A program made the position numbers and the translations under genes. A DNA stretch of 64,000 nt from Hydractinia symbiolongicarpus (lineage: Eukaryota; Cnidaria; Hydrozoa; Anthoathecata; Hydractiniidae), in contig NC_079876.1 of assembly GCF_029227915.1 (NCBI RefSeq), positions 29,423,828-29,487,827 of the forward strand, read 5' to 3'. Below the pieces are notes generated by a model. It was given only the letters and a program-made list of their open reading frames with translations. It ran no database searches and was not told where the DNA came from. Below, one piece after another: positions 46,682 through 58,487 of this stretch; the stretch's first letter is position 1, and each line of letters starts with the position of its first letter.

Positions 46682-47099
46682 TGAAATTTCAGGTTAATAA
46701 GGTTACTTGAGTTTGGATAGGGTACAGGAAATGAACCTTAGTATTCTAAATCGCTCAAGAACATACCATTTGACAACCTTCAGATTTTTCAATAATTTGC
46801 CCTTTTGATAACTCAACAAAATGAATAAAACTGCAAAATGGGATGGTAATAATTGGGATTTTGAGTTGGAAAGTTTCAGATATGGAAGGTATTATTGCGT
46901 ATCGTGAAGTAACGGCTGTTAGAATTATTGGGGCTATTCTATTTTGTCCTGTGGGATAATTCAACACAACGTATAATGTTAACGAATTTTCACGATTAAA
47001 ACTCTCCAAGCATCCCTCAATCTTCTTATCACCACCATTTCCACGTTTAAATTCTCCAAGCATCCCTCAATTTTTTATCAAAAACGTTAACCTAGCTAA

Positions 47100-47182
47100 T
47101 AACAGAGATGACGTTCGAACCCACTCGGAGAAACGTTCATTGGAGCTTAAGTCCAACGCCTTAATCACTCGGCCACCCTTGT
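47100..47182 (-). pseudogene. tRNA-Leu(UAA)-derived copy
   Basis: Twin of 41099-41181, acceptor and T-stem broken. Confidence 0.7.
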
Positions 47183-47553
47183 TGAATATTCAGGTTAATT
47201 AGGTTACTTGAATTTGAAAAAAGTACTGGCAATGAATCTTATTATTTTAAATCGCGCAAGAGCATTACCATTTGACGACCTTCAGACTTTTCAATAATTT
47301 GCCGTTTTGATAACTCAACAAATTGACCGGAACTGCAAAAAAGTATGGTAATATCTGTGATTTTGAGTTTGAAAGTTTGAGACATGGAAGGAATAATTGC
47401 GCATTATGAAATAACGGCTGGCACAACTGTTGCAGCTGTTCTACCTCTCCAAGTTCGATACTTCGCCACAACGTGTCATAGCAAACACATTTCCACGATT
47501 AAAACTCTACAAGCATCCCTCAATCTTCTTATCACACAGGTTAGCCTAGCTAG

Positions 47554-47636
47554 TACCAGAGGTGGGGTTCGAACCCACGCGGACAATCGTCCATTGGAAC
47601 TTAAGTCCAACGCCTTAACCACTCGGCCACCCTGGT
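47554..47636 (-). tRNA. tRNA-Leu(UAA), exact consensus
   Basis: All 83 positions match; twin of 41553. Confidence 0.88.
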
Positions 47637-48056
47637 TGAACATTCAGGTTAATAAGGTTACTTGAATTTGGAAAGGGTACGGGAAATGAACCTTAGTATT
47701 CTAAATCGCCCAAGAGCATTACCATTTGACGAACTTCAGATTTTTTAATAATTTTCCATTTTGATAGCTCAACAAAATGAATGGAGCTGCAAAAAAGGAT
47801 GGTAATATTTGGGATTTTGAGCTTGAAAGTTTGAGATATAGAAGCCATAATTGCGCATCGTAAAATAACAGCTTGTAGAATTATTGGTGCTATTCCATTT
47901 CGCCATGTGCGATATTTCACCGCAACGTATCATGTTAACGCAATTCCACGGCTAAAACTCTCCAAGCATCCCTCAATCTTCTTATCACCACCATTTCCAC
48001 GTTTAAATTCTCCAAGCATCCTTCAATCATCCTATCAAAAACGTTAACCTAGCTAA

Positions 48057-48139
48057 TAACAAAGATAGGGTTCGAACCCACTCGGAGAAACGATCATTGG
48101 AGCTTAAGTCCAACGCCTTAATCACTCGGCCACCCTTGT
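48057..48139 (-). pseudogene. tRNA-Leu(UAA)-derived copy
   Basis: Same form as 39236 and 45237; 2820 bp from the latter. Confidence 0.7.
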
Positions 48140-48510
48140 TGAATATTCAGGTTAATAAGGTTACTTGAACTTGGATAGGGTACAGGAAATGAACCTTAGT
48201 ATTCTAAATCGCCTAAGAGCATTACCATTTCGCGACCTTCAGATTTTTCAATAAATTTTCTATTTTGATAGCTCAACAAAATGAATGGGGCTGCAAAAAG
48301 GGATGGTAATATTTGGGATTTAGAGTATGAAATTTTGAAATATGGAAGGCATAATTGCGCATCGTGAAATAAAGGCTTGTAGAATTATTGGTGCTATTCC
48401 ATTTCGCCATGTGCGATACTTCACCACAAAGTATCATGTTAACACATTTCCACGGTTAAAACTCTCCAAGCGTCCCTCAACCTTCTTATCACACATGTTA
48501 GCCTAGCTAA

Positions 48511-48593
48511 TACCAGAGGTGGGGTTCGAACCCACGCGGACAATCGTCCATTGGAACTTAAGTCCAACGCCTTAACCACTCGGCCACCCTGGT
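48511..48593 (-). tRNA. tRNA-Leu(UAA), exact consensus
   Basis: All 83 positions match; third copy of the 39690 lineage. Confidence 0.88.
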
Positions 48594-48964
48594 TGATATG
48601 TCAGGTTAATAAGGTTACTTGATCTTGGAAAAAGTACTGGCAATGAACCTTAGTATTTTAAATCGCGCAAGAGCATTAACTCCTGTCGATCTTCTTATTT
48701 CTTTAATAATTTGCCGTTTTGAAAATTCAACAAATTGACTGGAACTGCAAAAAAGTATGGTAATATTTGGGATTTTGAGTTCGAAAATTTGAGATATGGA
48801 AGGAATAATTGCGCATTGTGAAATAACGGCTGGTACAACTATTGCAGCTGTTCTATTTCTCCAGGTTCAATACTTCGCCACAACGTTTCATGGCAAACAC
48901 ATTTCCACGTTTAAATTCTCCAAGCATCCTTCAATCATCTTATCACCCAGATAAACCTAGCCAA

Positions 48965-49047
48965 TACCAGAGGTGGGGTTCGAACCCACGCGGACAATCG
49001 TCCATTGGAACTTAAGTCCAACGCCTTAACCACTCGGCCACCCTGGT
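48965..49047 (-). tRNA. tRNA-Leu(UAA), exact consensus
   Basis: All 83 positions match; third copy of the 40144 lineage, no near T4. Confidence 0.85.
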
Positions 49048-49418
49048 TGAAATTTCAGGTTACCAAGGTAACTTGAAGTTGGAAAACGTACTGGCAATGA
49101 ACCTTAGTATTTTAAATCGCGCAAGAGCATTAACATCTGTCGATCTTCTTATTTTTTTAATAATTTGCCGTTTTGATAATTCAACATATTGACGGGAACT
49201 GTAAAAAACTATGGTAATATTTGGGATTTTGAGTTTGACAATTTGAGATATGGAAGGAATAATTGCGCATTGCGAAATAACGGCTGGTACAACTATTGCA
49301 GCTATTCTGCCTCTCCAAGTTCGATACTTCGCCACAACGAGTCATGGCAAACACATTTCCACGTTTAAATTTTTCAAGCATCCTTCAATCATCTTATCAA
49401 GAACGTTAACCTAGCTAA

Positions 49419-49501
49419 TACCAGAGGGGGGGTTCGAACCCACGCGGACAAACGTCCATTGGAGCTTAAGTCCAACGCCTTAACCACTCGGCCACCCTGG
49501 T
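49419..49501 (-). pseudogene. tRNA-Leu(UAA) copy with 7-base G-run
   Basis: Third copy of the 40598 lineage. Confidence 0.65.
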
Positions 49502-49919
49502 TGAAATTTCAGGTTAATAAGGTTACTTGAGTTTGGATAGGGTACAGGAAATGAACCTTAGTATTCTAAATCGCTCAAGAACATACCATTTGACAACCTT
49601 CAGATTTTTCAATAATTTGCCCTTTTGATAACTCAACAAAATGAATAAAACTGCAAAATGGGATGGTAATAATTGGGATTTTGAGTTGGAAAGTTTCAGA
49701 TATGGAAGGTATTATTGCGTATCGTGAAGTAACGGCTGTTAGAATTATTGGGGCTATTCTATTTTGTCCTGTGGGATAATTCAACACAACGTATAATGTT
49801 AACGAATTTTCACGATTAAAACTCTCCAAGCATCCCTCAATCTTCTTATCACCACCATTTCCACGTTTAAATTCTCCAAGCATCCCTCAATTTTTTATCA
49901 AAAACGTTAACCTAGCTAA

Positions 49920-50002
49920 TAACAGAGATGACGTTCGAACCCACTCGGAGAAACGTTCATTGGAGCTTAAGTCCAACGCCTTAATCACTCGGCCACCCTT
50001 GT
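49920..50002 (-). pseudogene. tRNA-Leu(UAA)-derived copy
   Basis: Third copy of the 41099 lineage. Confidence 0.7.
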
Positions 50003-50373
50003 TGAATATTCAGGTTAATTAGGTTACTTGAATTTGAAAAAAGTACTGGCAATGAATCTTATTATTTTAAATCGCGCAAGAGCATTACCATTTGACGACC
50101 TTCAGACTTTTCAATAATTTGCCGTTTTGATAACTCAACAAATTGACCGGAACTGCAAAAAAGTATGGTAATATCTGTGATTTTGAGTTTGAAAGTTTGA
50201 GACATGGAAGGAATAATTGCGCATTATGAAATAACGGCTGGCACAACTGTTGCAGCTGTTCTACCTCTCCAAGTTCGATACTTCGCCACAACGTGTCATA
50301 GCAAACACATTTCCACGATTAAAACTCTACAAGCATCCCTCAATCTTCTTATCACACAGGTTAGCCTAGCTAG

Positions 50374-50456
50374 TACCAGAGGTGGGGTTCGAACCCACGC
50401 GGACAATCGTCCATTGGAACTTAAGTCCAACGCCTTAACCACTCGGCCACCCTGGT
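50374..50456 (-). tRNA. tRNA-Leu(UAA), exact consensus
   Basis: All 83 positions match; third copy of the 41553 lineage. Confidence 0.88.
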
Positions 50457-50805
50457 TGAACATTCAGGTTAATAAGGTTACTTGAATTTGGAAAGGGTAC
50501 GGGAAATGAACCTTAGTATTCTAAATCGCCCAAGAGCATTACCATTTGACGAACTTCAGATTTTTTAATAATTTTCCATTTTGATAGCTCAACAAAATGA
50601 ATGGAGCTGCAAAAAAGGATGGTAATATTTGGGATTTGGAGTATGAATGTTTGAGATATGGAAGGCATTATTGCGCATCGTGAAGTAACGGCTGGTAGAA
50701 CTATTGGGGCTATTTTATTTCGCCATGTGGGATAATTCAACACAACGTGTCATGTTAACGCATTTCCACGGCAAAACCTTCCAAGCATCCTTCAATCATC
50801 TTATC

Positions 50806-50810
50806 AAAAA
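50806..50810 (-). terminator. Proximal T5 terminator next to a degenerate tRNA (representative)
   Basis: A T5 run lies 15 nt past the discriminator of the damaged copy at 50826-50907. The same run (plus-strand TCAAAAACG) precedes most copies with an AACAGAG or AACAAAG 3' acceptor strand, such as 18694, 24147, 31198, 41099 and 48057. Confidence 0.5.
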
Positions 50811-50825
50811 CGTTAACCTAGCTAA

Positions 50826-50907
50826 TAACAGAGATGGGGTTCGAACCCACTCGGAGAAACGTTCATTGGAGCTTACGTCCAACGCGTTAACCACTCGCCA
50901 TCCTGGT
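50826..50907 (-). pseudogene. tRNA-Leu(UAA)-derived copy lacking U33
   Basis: 82 nt; twin of 42005-42086 at an offset of 8821 bp, same G33 and lost base. Confidence 0.7.
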
Positions 50908-51278
50908 TGAATATTCAGGTTAATAAGGTTACTTGATCTTGGAAAAAGTACTGGGAATGAACCTTAGTATTTTAAATCGCGCAAGAGCATTAACATCTGC
51001 CGATCTTCTTATTTCTTTAATAATTTTCCGTTTTGATAACTCAACAGATTGACTGGAACTGCAAACAAGTATGGTAATATCTGTGATTTTGATTTTAAAA
51101 GTTTGAGACATGGAAAGAATAATTGCGCATTGTGAAATAACGGCTGGTACAACTATTGCAGCTGTTCTATTTCTCCAGGTTCGATACTTCGCCAGAACGT
51201 GTCATGGCAAACACATTTCCACGTTTAAATTCTCCATGCATCCGTCAATCATCTTATCACCAGGATAAACCTAGCTAA

Positions 51279-51361
51279 TACCAGAGGTGGGGTTCGAACC
51301 CACGCGGACAATCGTCCATTGGAACTTAAGTCCAACGCCTTAACCACTCGGCCACCCTGGT
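51279..51361 (-). tRNA. tRNA-Leu(UAA), exact consensus
   Basis: All 83 positions match; twin of 42458, no near T4. Confidence 0.85.
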
Positions 51362-51731
51362 TGAAATTTCAGGTTAATAAGGTTACTTGAACTTGGAAAA
51401 AGTACTGGCAATGAACCTTAGTATTTTAAATCGCCCAAGAGCATTACCATTTGACGACCTTCAGACTTTTCAATAATTTGCCGTTTTGATAACTCAACAA
51501 AATGAATGGAACTGCAAGATGGGATGCTAATATCTGGGATTTTGAGTTTGAAAGTTTGAGACATGGAAGGAATAACTGCGCATTGTGAAATAACGGCTGG
51601 CACAACTATTGCTGCTGTTCTACCTCTCCAAGTTCGATACTTCGCCACAACGTGTCATGGCAAACACATTTCCACGTTTAAATTTTTCAAGCATCCTTCA
51701 ATCATCTTATCGAGAACGTTAACCTAGCTAA

Positions 51732-51814
51732 TACCAGAGGGGGGGTTCGAACCCACTCGGACAAACGTCCATTGGAGCTTAAGTCCAACGCCTTAACCAC
51801 TCGGCCACCCTGGT
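51732..51814 (-). pseudogene. tRNA-Leu(UAA) copy with 7-base G-run
   Basis: Seven G at the T-stem border, loop CTTAAGC and a variable/T border change. Confidence 0.65.
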
Positions 51815-52160
51815 TGAAATTTCAGGTTAATAAGGTTACTTGAGTTTGGATAGGGTACAGGAAATGAACCTTAGTATTCTAAATCGCTCAAGAACATACC
51901 ATTTGACAACCTTCAGATTTTTCAATAATTTGCCCTTTTGATAACTCAACAAAATGAATGAAACTGCAAAATGGGATGGTGATATTTGGGATTTTGAGTT
52001 TGAAAGTTTCAGATATGGAAGGTATTATTGCGTATCGTGAAGTAACGGCTGGTAGAATTATTGGGGCTATTCTATTTTGTCCTGTGGGATAATTCAACAC
52101 AACGTATAATGTTAACGCATTTTCACGATTAAAACTATCCAAGCATCCCTCAATCTTCTT

Positions 52161-52186
52161 CGCCTTAACCACTCGGCCACCCTGGT
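52161..52186 (-). pseudogene. tRNA-Leu 5' fragment (acceptor 5' strand and D-arm only)
   Basis: Spacer CAATCTTCTT joins directly to the tRNA at the D-stem; anticodon, variable and T arms are deleted. The crossover lies in a TTCTT/TTCG context near 52160. Confidence 0.85.
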
Positions 52187-52557
52187 TGAAATTTCAAGTT
52201 AATAAGGTTACTTGAACTTGGAAAAAGTACTGGCAATGAATCTTATTATTTTAAATCGCCCAAGAGCATTACCATTTGACGACCTTCAGACTTTTCAATA
52301 ATTTGCCGTTTTGATAATTTAACAGATTGACTGGAACTGCAAACAAGTATGGTAATATCTGTGATTTTGAGTTTGAAAGTTTGACACATGGAAGGAATAA
52401 TTGCGCATTGTGAAATTACGGCTGGTACAACTATTGCAGCTGTTCTACCTCTCCAAGTTCGATACTTCGCCACAACGTGTCATGGCAAACACATTTCCAC
52501 GATTAAAACTCTACAAGCATCCCTCAATCTTCTTATCACACAGGTTAGCCTAGCTAG

Positions 52558-52640
52558 TACCAGAGGTGGGGTTCGAACCCACGCGGACAAACGTCCATTG
52601 GAACTTAAGTCCAACGCCTTAACCACTCGCCCATCCTTGT
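52558..52640 (-). pseudogene. tRNA-Leu(UAA)-derived copy
   Basis: Acceptor ACAAGGA and D-stem GGCGAG damaged; anticodon and T arms intact; variable loop GTTT. Confidence 0.55.
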
Positions 52641-53010
52641 TGAAAATTCAGGTTAATAAGGTTACTTGAACTTGGAAAGGGTACGGGAAATGAACCTTAG
52701 TATTCTAAATCGCCCAAGAGCATTACCATTTGACGACCTTCAGATTTTTCACTAATTTGCCCTTTTGATAACTCAACAAAATGAATGGAACTGCAAAATG
52801 GGATGGTAATATTTGGGATTTTGAGTTTGAAAGTTTCAGATATGGAAGGCATTATTGCGTATAGTGAAGTAACGGCTGGTAGAATTACTGGGGTTATTCT
52901 ATTTTGCCCTGTGGGATAATTCTACACAACGTATCATGTTAACACATTTCCACGGTTAAAACTCTCCAATCATCCCTCAATCTTCTTATCGCACAGGTTA
53001 GCCTAGCTAG

Positions 53011-53093
53011 TACCAGAGGTGGGGTTCGAACCCACGCGGACAAACGTCCATTGGAACTTAAGTCCAACGCCTTAACCACTCGGCCACCCTGGT
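53011..53093 (-). tRNA. tRNA-Leu(UAA), one variable-loop change
   Basis: Consensus except GTTT for GATT in the variable loop, which leaves all stems intact. Confidence 0.85.
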
Positions 53094-53457
53094 TGAAAAT
53101 TCAGGTTAATAAGGTTACTTGAACTTGGAAAGGGTACGGGAAATGAACCTTAGTATTCTAAATCGCCCAAGAGCATTACCATTTGACGACCTTCAGACTT
53201 TTCAATAATTTGCCATTTTGATAACTCAACAGATTGACTGGAACTGCAAAAAAGATATCTGTGATTTTGAGTTTGAAAGTTTGAGACATGGAAGGAATAA
53301 TTGCGCATTGTGAAATAACGGCTGGTACAACTATTGCAGCTGTTCTACCTCTCCAAAGTCGATACTTCGCCACAACGTGTCATGGCAAACACATTTCCAC
53401 GATTAAAACTCTACAAGCATCCCTCAATCTTCTTATCACACAGGTTAGCCTAGCTAG

Positions 53458-53540
53458 TACCAGAGGTGGGGTTCGAACCCACGCGGACAAACGTCCATTG
53501 GAACTTAAGTCCAACGCCTTAACCACTCGGCCACCCTGGT
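53458..53540 (-). tRNA. tRNA-Leu(UAA), one variable-loop change
   Basis: Same form as 53011, in a 447-bp unit. Confidence 0.85.
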
Positions 53541-53904
53541 TGAAAATTCAGGTTAATAAGGTTACTTGAACTTGGAAAGGGTACGGGAAATGAACCTTAG
53601 TATTCTAAATCGCCCAAGAGCATTACCATTTGACGACCTTCAGACTTTTCAATAATTTGCCATTTTGATAACTCAACAGATTGACTGGAACTGCAAAAAA
53701 GATATCTGTGATTTTGAGTTTGAAAGTTTGAGACATGGAAGGAATAATTGCGCATTGTGAAATAACGGCTGGTACAACTATTGCAGCTGTTCTACCTCTC
53801 CAAAGTCGATACTTCGCCACAACGTGTCATGGCAAACACATTTCCACGATTAAAACTCTACAAGCATCCCTCAATCTTCTTATCACACAGGTTAGCCTAG
53901 CTAG

Positions 53905-53987
53905 TACCAGAGGTGGGGTTCGAACCCACGCGGACAAACGTCCATTGGAACTTAAGTCCAACGCCTTAACCACTCGGCCACCCTGGT
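53905..53987 (-). tRNA. tRNA-Leu(UAA), one variable-loop change
   Basis: Same form, 447 bp from its neighbour. Confidence 0.85.
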
Positions 53988-54357
53988 TGAAAATTCAGGT
54001 TAATAAGGTTACTTGAACTTGGAAAGGGTACGGGAAATGAACCTTAGTGTTCTAAATCGCCCAAGAGCATTACCATTTGAAGACCTTCAGATTTTTCACT
54101 AATTTGCCCTTTTGATAACTCAACAAAATGAATGGAACTGCAAAATGGGATAGTAATATTTGGGATTTTGAGTTTGAAAGTTTCAGATATGGAAGGCATT
54201 ATTGCGTATAGTGAAGTAACGGCTGGTAGAATTACTGGGGTTATTCTATTTTGCCCTGTGGGATAATTCAACACAACGTATCATGTTAACACATTTCCAC
54301 GGTTAAAACTCTCCAATCATCCCTCAACCTTCTTATCACACAGGTTAGCCTAGCTAG

Positions 54358-54440
54358 TACCAGAGGTGGGGTTCGAACCCACGCGGACAAACGTCCATTG
54401 GAACTTAAGTCCAACGCCTTAACCACTCGGCCACCCTGGT
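54358..54440 (-). tRNA. tRNA-Leu(UAA), one variable-loop change
   Basis: Same form, with a 453-bp-class trailer (CTCCAATCATCC). Confidence 0.85.
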
Positions 54441-54804
54441 TGAAAATTCAGGTTAATAAGGTTACTTGAACTTGGAAAGGGTACGGGAAATGAACCTTAG
54501 TATTCTAAATCGCCCAAGAGCATTACCATTTGACGACCTTCAGACTTTTCAATAATTTGCCATTTTGATAACTCAACAGATTGACTGGAACTGCAAAAAA
54601 GATATCTGTGATTTTGAGTTTGAAAGTTTGAGACATGGAAGGAATAATTGCGCATTGTGAAATAACGGCTGGTACAACTATTGCAGCTGTTCTACCTCTC
54701 CAAGTTCGATACTTCGCCACAACGTGTCATGGCAAACACATTTCCACGATTAAAACTCTACAAGCATCCCTCAATCTTCTTATCACACAGGTTAGCCTAG
54801 CTAG

Positions 54805-54887
54805 TACCAGAGGTGGGGTTCGAACCCACGCGGACAATCGTCCAATGGAACTTAAGTCCAACGCCTTAACCACTCGGCCACCCTGGT
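54805..54887 (-). tRNA. tRNA-Leu(UAA), one anticodon-stem mismatch
   Basis: Single change: anticodon stem 3' strand TCCAT, leaving T27-T43 unpaired. Confidence 0.7.
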
Positions 54888-55251
54888 TGAAAATTCAGGT
54901 TAATAAGGTTACTTGAACTTGGAAAGGGTACGGGAAATGAACCTTAGTATTCTAAATCGCCCAAGAGCGTTACCATTTGACGACCTTCAGACTTTTCAAT
55001 AATTTGCCATTTTGATAACTCAGCAGATTGACTGGAACTGCAAAAAAGATATCTGTGATTTTGAGTTTGAAAGTTTGAGACATGGAAGGAATAATTGCGC
55101 ATTGTGAAATAACGGCTGGTACAACTATTGCAGCTGTTCTACCTCTCCAAAGTCGATACTTCGCCACAACGTGTCATGGCAAACACATTTCCACGATTAA
55201 AACTCTACAAGCATCCCTCAATCTTCTTATCACACAGGTTAGCCTAGCCAG

Positions 55252-55334
55252 TACCAGAGGTGGGGTTCGAACCCACGCGGACAAACGTCCATTGGAACTT
55301 AAGTCCAACGCCTTAACCACTCGGCCACCCTGGT
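55252..55334 (-). tRNA. tRNA-Leu(UAA), one variable-loop change
   Basis: Variable loop GTTT only. Confidence 0.85.
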
Positions 55335-55704
55335 TGAATTTTCACGTTAATAAGGTTACTTGAACTTGGAAAGGGTACGGGAAATGAACCTTAGTATTCT
55401 AAATCGCCCAAGAGCATTACCATTTGAAGACCTTCAGATTTTTCACTAATTTGCCCTTTTGATAACTCAACAAAATGAATGGAACTGCAAAATGGGATGG
55501 TAATATTTGGGATTTTGAGTTTGAAAGTTTCAGATATGGAAGGCATTATTGCGTATAGTGAAGTAACGGCTGGTAGAATTACTGGGGTTATTCTATTTTG
55601 CCCTGTGGGATAATTCAACACAACGTATCATGTTAACACATTTCGACGGTTAAAACTCTCCAATCATCCCTCAACCTTCTTATCACACAGGTTAGCCTAG
55701 CTAG

Positions 55705-55787
55705 TACCAGAGGTGGGGTTCGAACCCACGCGGACAAACGTCCATTGGAACTTAAGTCCAACGCCTTAACCACTCGGCCACCCTGGT
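55705..55787 (-). tRNA. tRNA-Leu(UAA), one variable-loop change
   Basis: Variable loop GTTT only. Confidence 0.85.
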
Positions 55788-56151
55788 TGAAAATTCAGGT
55801 TAATAAGGTTACTTGAACTTGGAAAGGGTACGGGAAATGAACCTTAGTATTCTAAATCGCCCAAGAGCATTACCATTTGACGACCTTCAGACTTTTCAAT
55901 AATTTGCCATTTTGATAACTCAACAGATTGACTGGAACTGCAAAAAAGATATCTGTGATTTTGAGTTTGAAAGTTTGAGACATGGAAGGAATAATTGCGC
56001 ATTGTGAAATAACGGCTGGTACAACTATTGCAGCCGTTCTACCTCTCCAAGTTCGATACTTCGCCACAACGTGTCATGGCAAACACATTTCCACGATTAA
56101 AACTCTACAAGCATCCCTCAATCTTCTTATCACACAGGTTAGCCTAGCTAG

Positions 56152-56234
56152 TACCAGAGGTGGGCTTCAAACCCACGCGGACAATCGTCCATTGGAACTT
56201 AAGTCCAACGCCTTAACCACTCGGCCACCCTGGT
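56152..56234 (-). pseudogene. tRNA-Leu(UAA) copy with B-box changes
   Basis: T-loop TTTGAAG: C56 lost and last loop base changed, which hits the B box. All else matches. Confidence 0.55.
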
Positions 56235-56604
56235 TGAAAATTCAGGTTAATAAGGTTACTTGAACTTGGAAAGGGTACGGGAAATGAACCTTAGTATTCT
56301 AAATCGTCCAAGAGCATTACCATTTGACGACCTTCATATTTTTCAATAATTTGTCCTTTTGATAACTCAACAAAATGAATGGAACTGCAAAATGGGATAG
56401 TAATATTTGGGATTTTGAGTTTGAAAGTTTCAGATATGGAAGGCATTATTGCGTATATTGAAGTAACGGCTGGTAGAATTACTGGGGTTATTCTATTTTG
56501 CCCTGTGGGATAATTCAACACAACGTATCATGTTAACACATTTCCACGGTTAAAACTCTACAAGCATCCCTCAATCTTCTTATCACACAGGTTAGCCTAG
56601 CTAA

Positions 56605-56687
56605 TACCAGAGGTGGTGTTCGAACCCATACGGACAATAGTCCATTGGAACTTAAGTCCAACGCCTTAACAACTCGGCCAGCCTGGT
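56605..56687 (-). pseudogene. tRNA-Leu(UAA)-derived copy, T-stem broken
   Basis: T-stem ATGGG/ACCAC mispairs at two positions; acceptor ACCAGGC and D-arm changes. Confidence 0.65.
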
Positions 56688-57057
56688 TGAATATTCAGGT
56701 TAATAAGGTTACTTGAACTTGGAAAGGGTACGGGAAATGAACCTTAGTATTCTAAATCGCCCAAGAGCATTAGCATTTGAAGACCTTCAGATTTTTCACT
56801 AATTTGCCCTTTTGATAACTCAACAAAATGAATGGAACTGCAAAATGGGATAGTAATATTTGGGATTTTGAGTTTGAAAGTTTCAGATATGGAAGGCATT
56901 ATTGCGTATAGTGAAGTAACGGCTGGTAGAATTACTGGGGTTATTCTATTTTGCCCTGTGGGATAATTCAACACAACGTATCATGTTAACACATTTCGAC
57001 GGTTAAAACTCTCCAATCATCCCTCAACCTTCTTATCACACAGGTTAGCCTAGCTAG

Positions 57058-57140
57058 TACCAGAGGTGGGGTTCGAACCCACGCGGACAAACGTCCATTG
57101 GAACTTAAGTCCAACGCCTTAACCACTCGGCCACCCTGGT
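57058..57140 (-). tRNA. tRNA-Leu(UAA), one variable-loop change
   Basis: Variable loop GTTT only. Confidence 0.85.
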
Positions 57141-57504
57141 TGAAAATTCAGGTTAATAAGGTTACTTGAACTTGGAAAGGGTACGGGAAATGAACCTTAG
57201 TATTCTAAATCGCCCAAGAGCATTACCATTTGACGACCTTCAGACTTTTCAATAATTTGCCATTTTGATAACTCAACAGATTGACTGGAACTGCAAAAAA
57301 GATATCTGTGATTTTGAGTTTGAAAGTTTGAGACATGGAAGGAATAATTGCGCATTGTGAAATAACGGCTGGTACAACTATTGCAGCCGTTCTACCTCTC
57401 CAAGTTCGATACTTCGCCACAACGTGTCATGGCAAACACATTTCCACGATTAAAACTCTACAAGCATCCCTCAATCTTCTTATCACACAGGTTAGCCTAG
57501 CTAG

Positions 57505-57587
57505 TACCAGAGGTGGGGTTCAAACCCACGCGGACAATCGTCCATTGGAACTTAAGTCCAACGCCTTAACCACTCGGCCACCCTGGT
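57505..57587 (-). tRNA. tRNA-Leu(UAA), C56 variant
   Basis: Single change: T-loop TTTGAAC. C56 is nearly invariant and lies in the B box, so activity is doubtful. Confidence 0.55.
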
Positions 57588-57957
57588 TGAAAATTCAGGT
57601 TAATAAGGTTACTTGAACTTGGAAAGGGTACGGGAAATGAACCTTAGTATTCTAAATCGCCCAAGAGCATTACCATTTGACGACCTTCATATTTTTCAAT
57701 AATTTGTCCTTTTGATAACTCAACAAAATGAATGGAACTGCAAAATGGGATAGTAATATTTGGGATTTTGAGTTTGAAAGTTTCAGATATGGAAGGCATT
57801 ATTGCGTATATTGAAGTAACGGCTGGTAGAATTACTGGGGTTATTCTATTTTGCCCTGTGGGATAATTCAACACAACGTATCATGTTAACACATTTCCAC
57901 GGTTAAAACTCTCCAATCATCCCTCAGTCTTCTTATAACACAGTTTAGCCTAGCTAA

Positions 57958-58040
57958 TACCAGAGGTGGGGTTCGAACCCATGCGGACAATAGTCCATTG
58001 GAACTTAAGTCCAACGCCTTAACCACTCGGCCACCCTGGT
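57958..58040 (-). tRNA. tRNA-Leu(UAA), T-stem mismatch
   Basis: T-stem outer pair and variable loop changed (ACCCATGCGG on the plus strand); acceptor, D and anticodon arms intact. Confidence 0.6.
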
Positions 58041-58404
58041 TGAAATTTCAAGTTAATAAGGTTACTTGAATTTGGAAAAAGTACTGGCAATGAATCTTAT
58101 TATTTTAAATCGCGCAAGAGCATTACCATTTGACTACCTTCAGACTTTTCAATAATTTGCCATTTTGATAACTCAACAGATTGACTGGAACTGCAAAAAA
58201 GATATCTGTGATTTTGAGTTTGAAAGTTTGAGACATGGAAGGAATAATTGCGCATTGTGAAATAACGGCTGGTACAACTATTGCAGCTGTTCTACCTCTC
58301 CAAGCTCGATACTTCGCCACAACGTGTCATGGCAAACACATTTCCACGATTAAAACTCTACAAGCATCCCTCAATCTTCTTATCACACAGGTTAGCCTAG
58401 CTAA

Positions 58405-58487
58405 TACCAGAGGTGGTGTTCGAACCCATACGGACAATAGTCCATTGGAACTTAAGTCCAACGCCTTAACAACTCGGCCAGCCTGGT
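58405..58487 (-). pseudogene. tRNA-Leu(UAA)-derived copy, T-stem broken
   Basis: Same form as 56605-56687. Confidence 0.65.

Larger units (their letters stand above)
36700..47815. repeat. Large duplication, offset about 6001 bp
   Basis: About 36.7-41.8 kb recurs at 42.7-47.8 kb. The offset is 5993 bp before the G-run in the tRNA at 43365 and 6001 bp after it, the eight-base change being the longer G-run itself. The match ends at a shared GGGATTT near 41815 and 47816, which marks a recombination point. Confidence 0.9.
44990..50630. repeat. Tandem duplication, offset 2820 bp
   Basis: About 44.99-47.81 kb repeats as 47.81-50.63 kb (tRNA starts 45237/48057, 45691/48511, 46145/48965, 46599/49419, 47100/49920, 47554/50374). 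The unit at 47.69-47.92 kb is a chimera whose two halves come from different unit classes joined at GGGATTT. The piece after 50.63 kb then matches 41.8-42.66 kb at an offset of 8821 bp. Confidence 0.92.
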
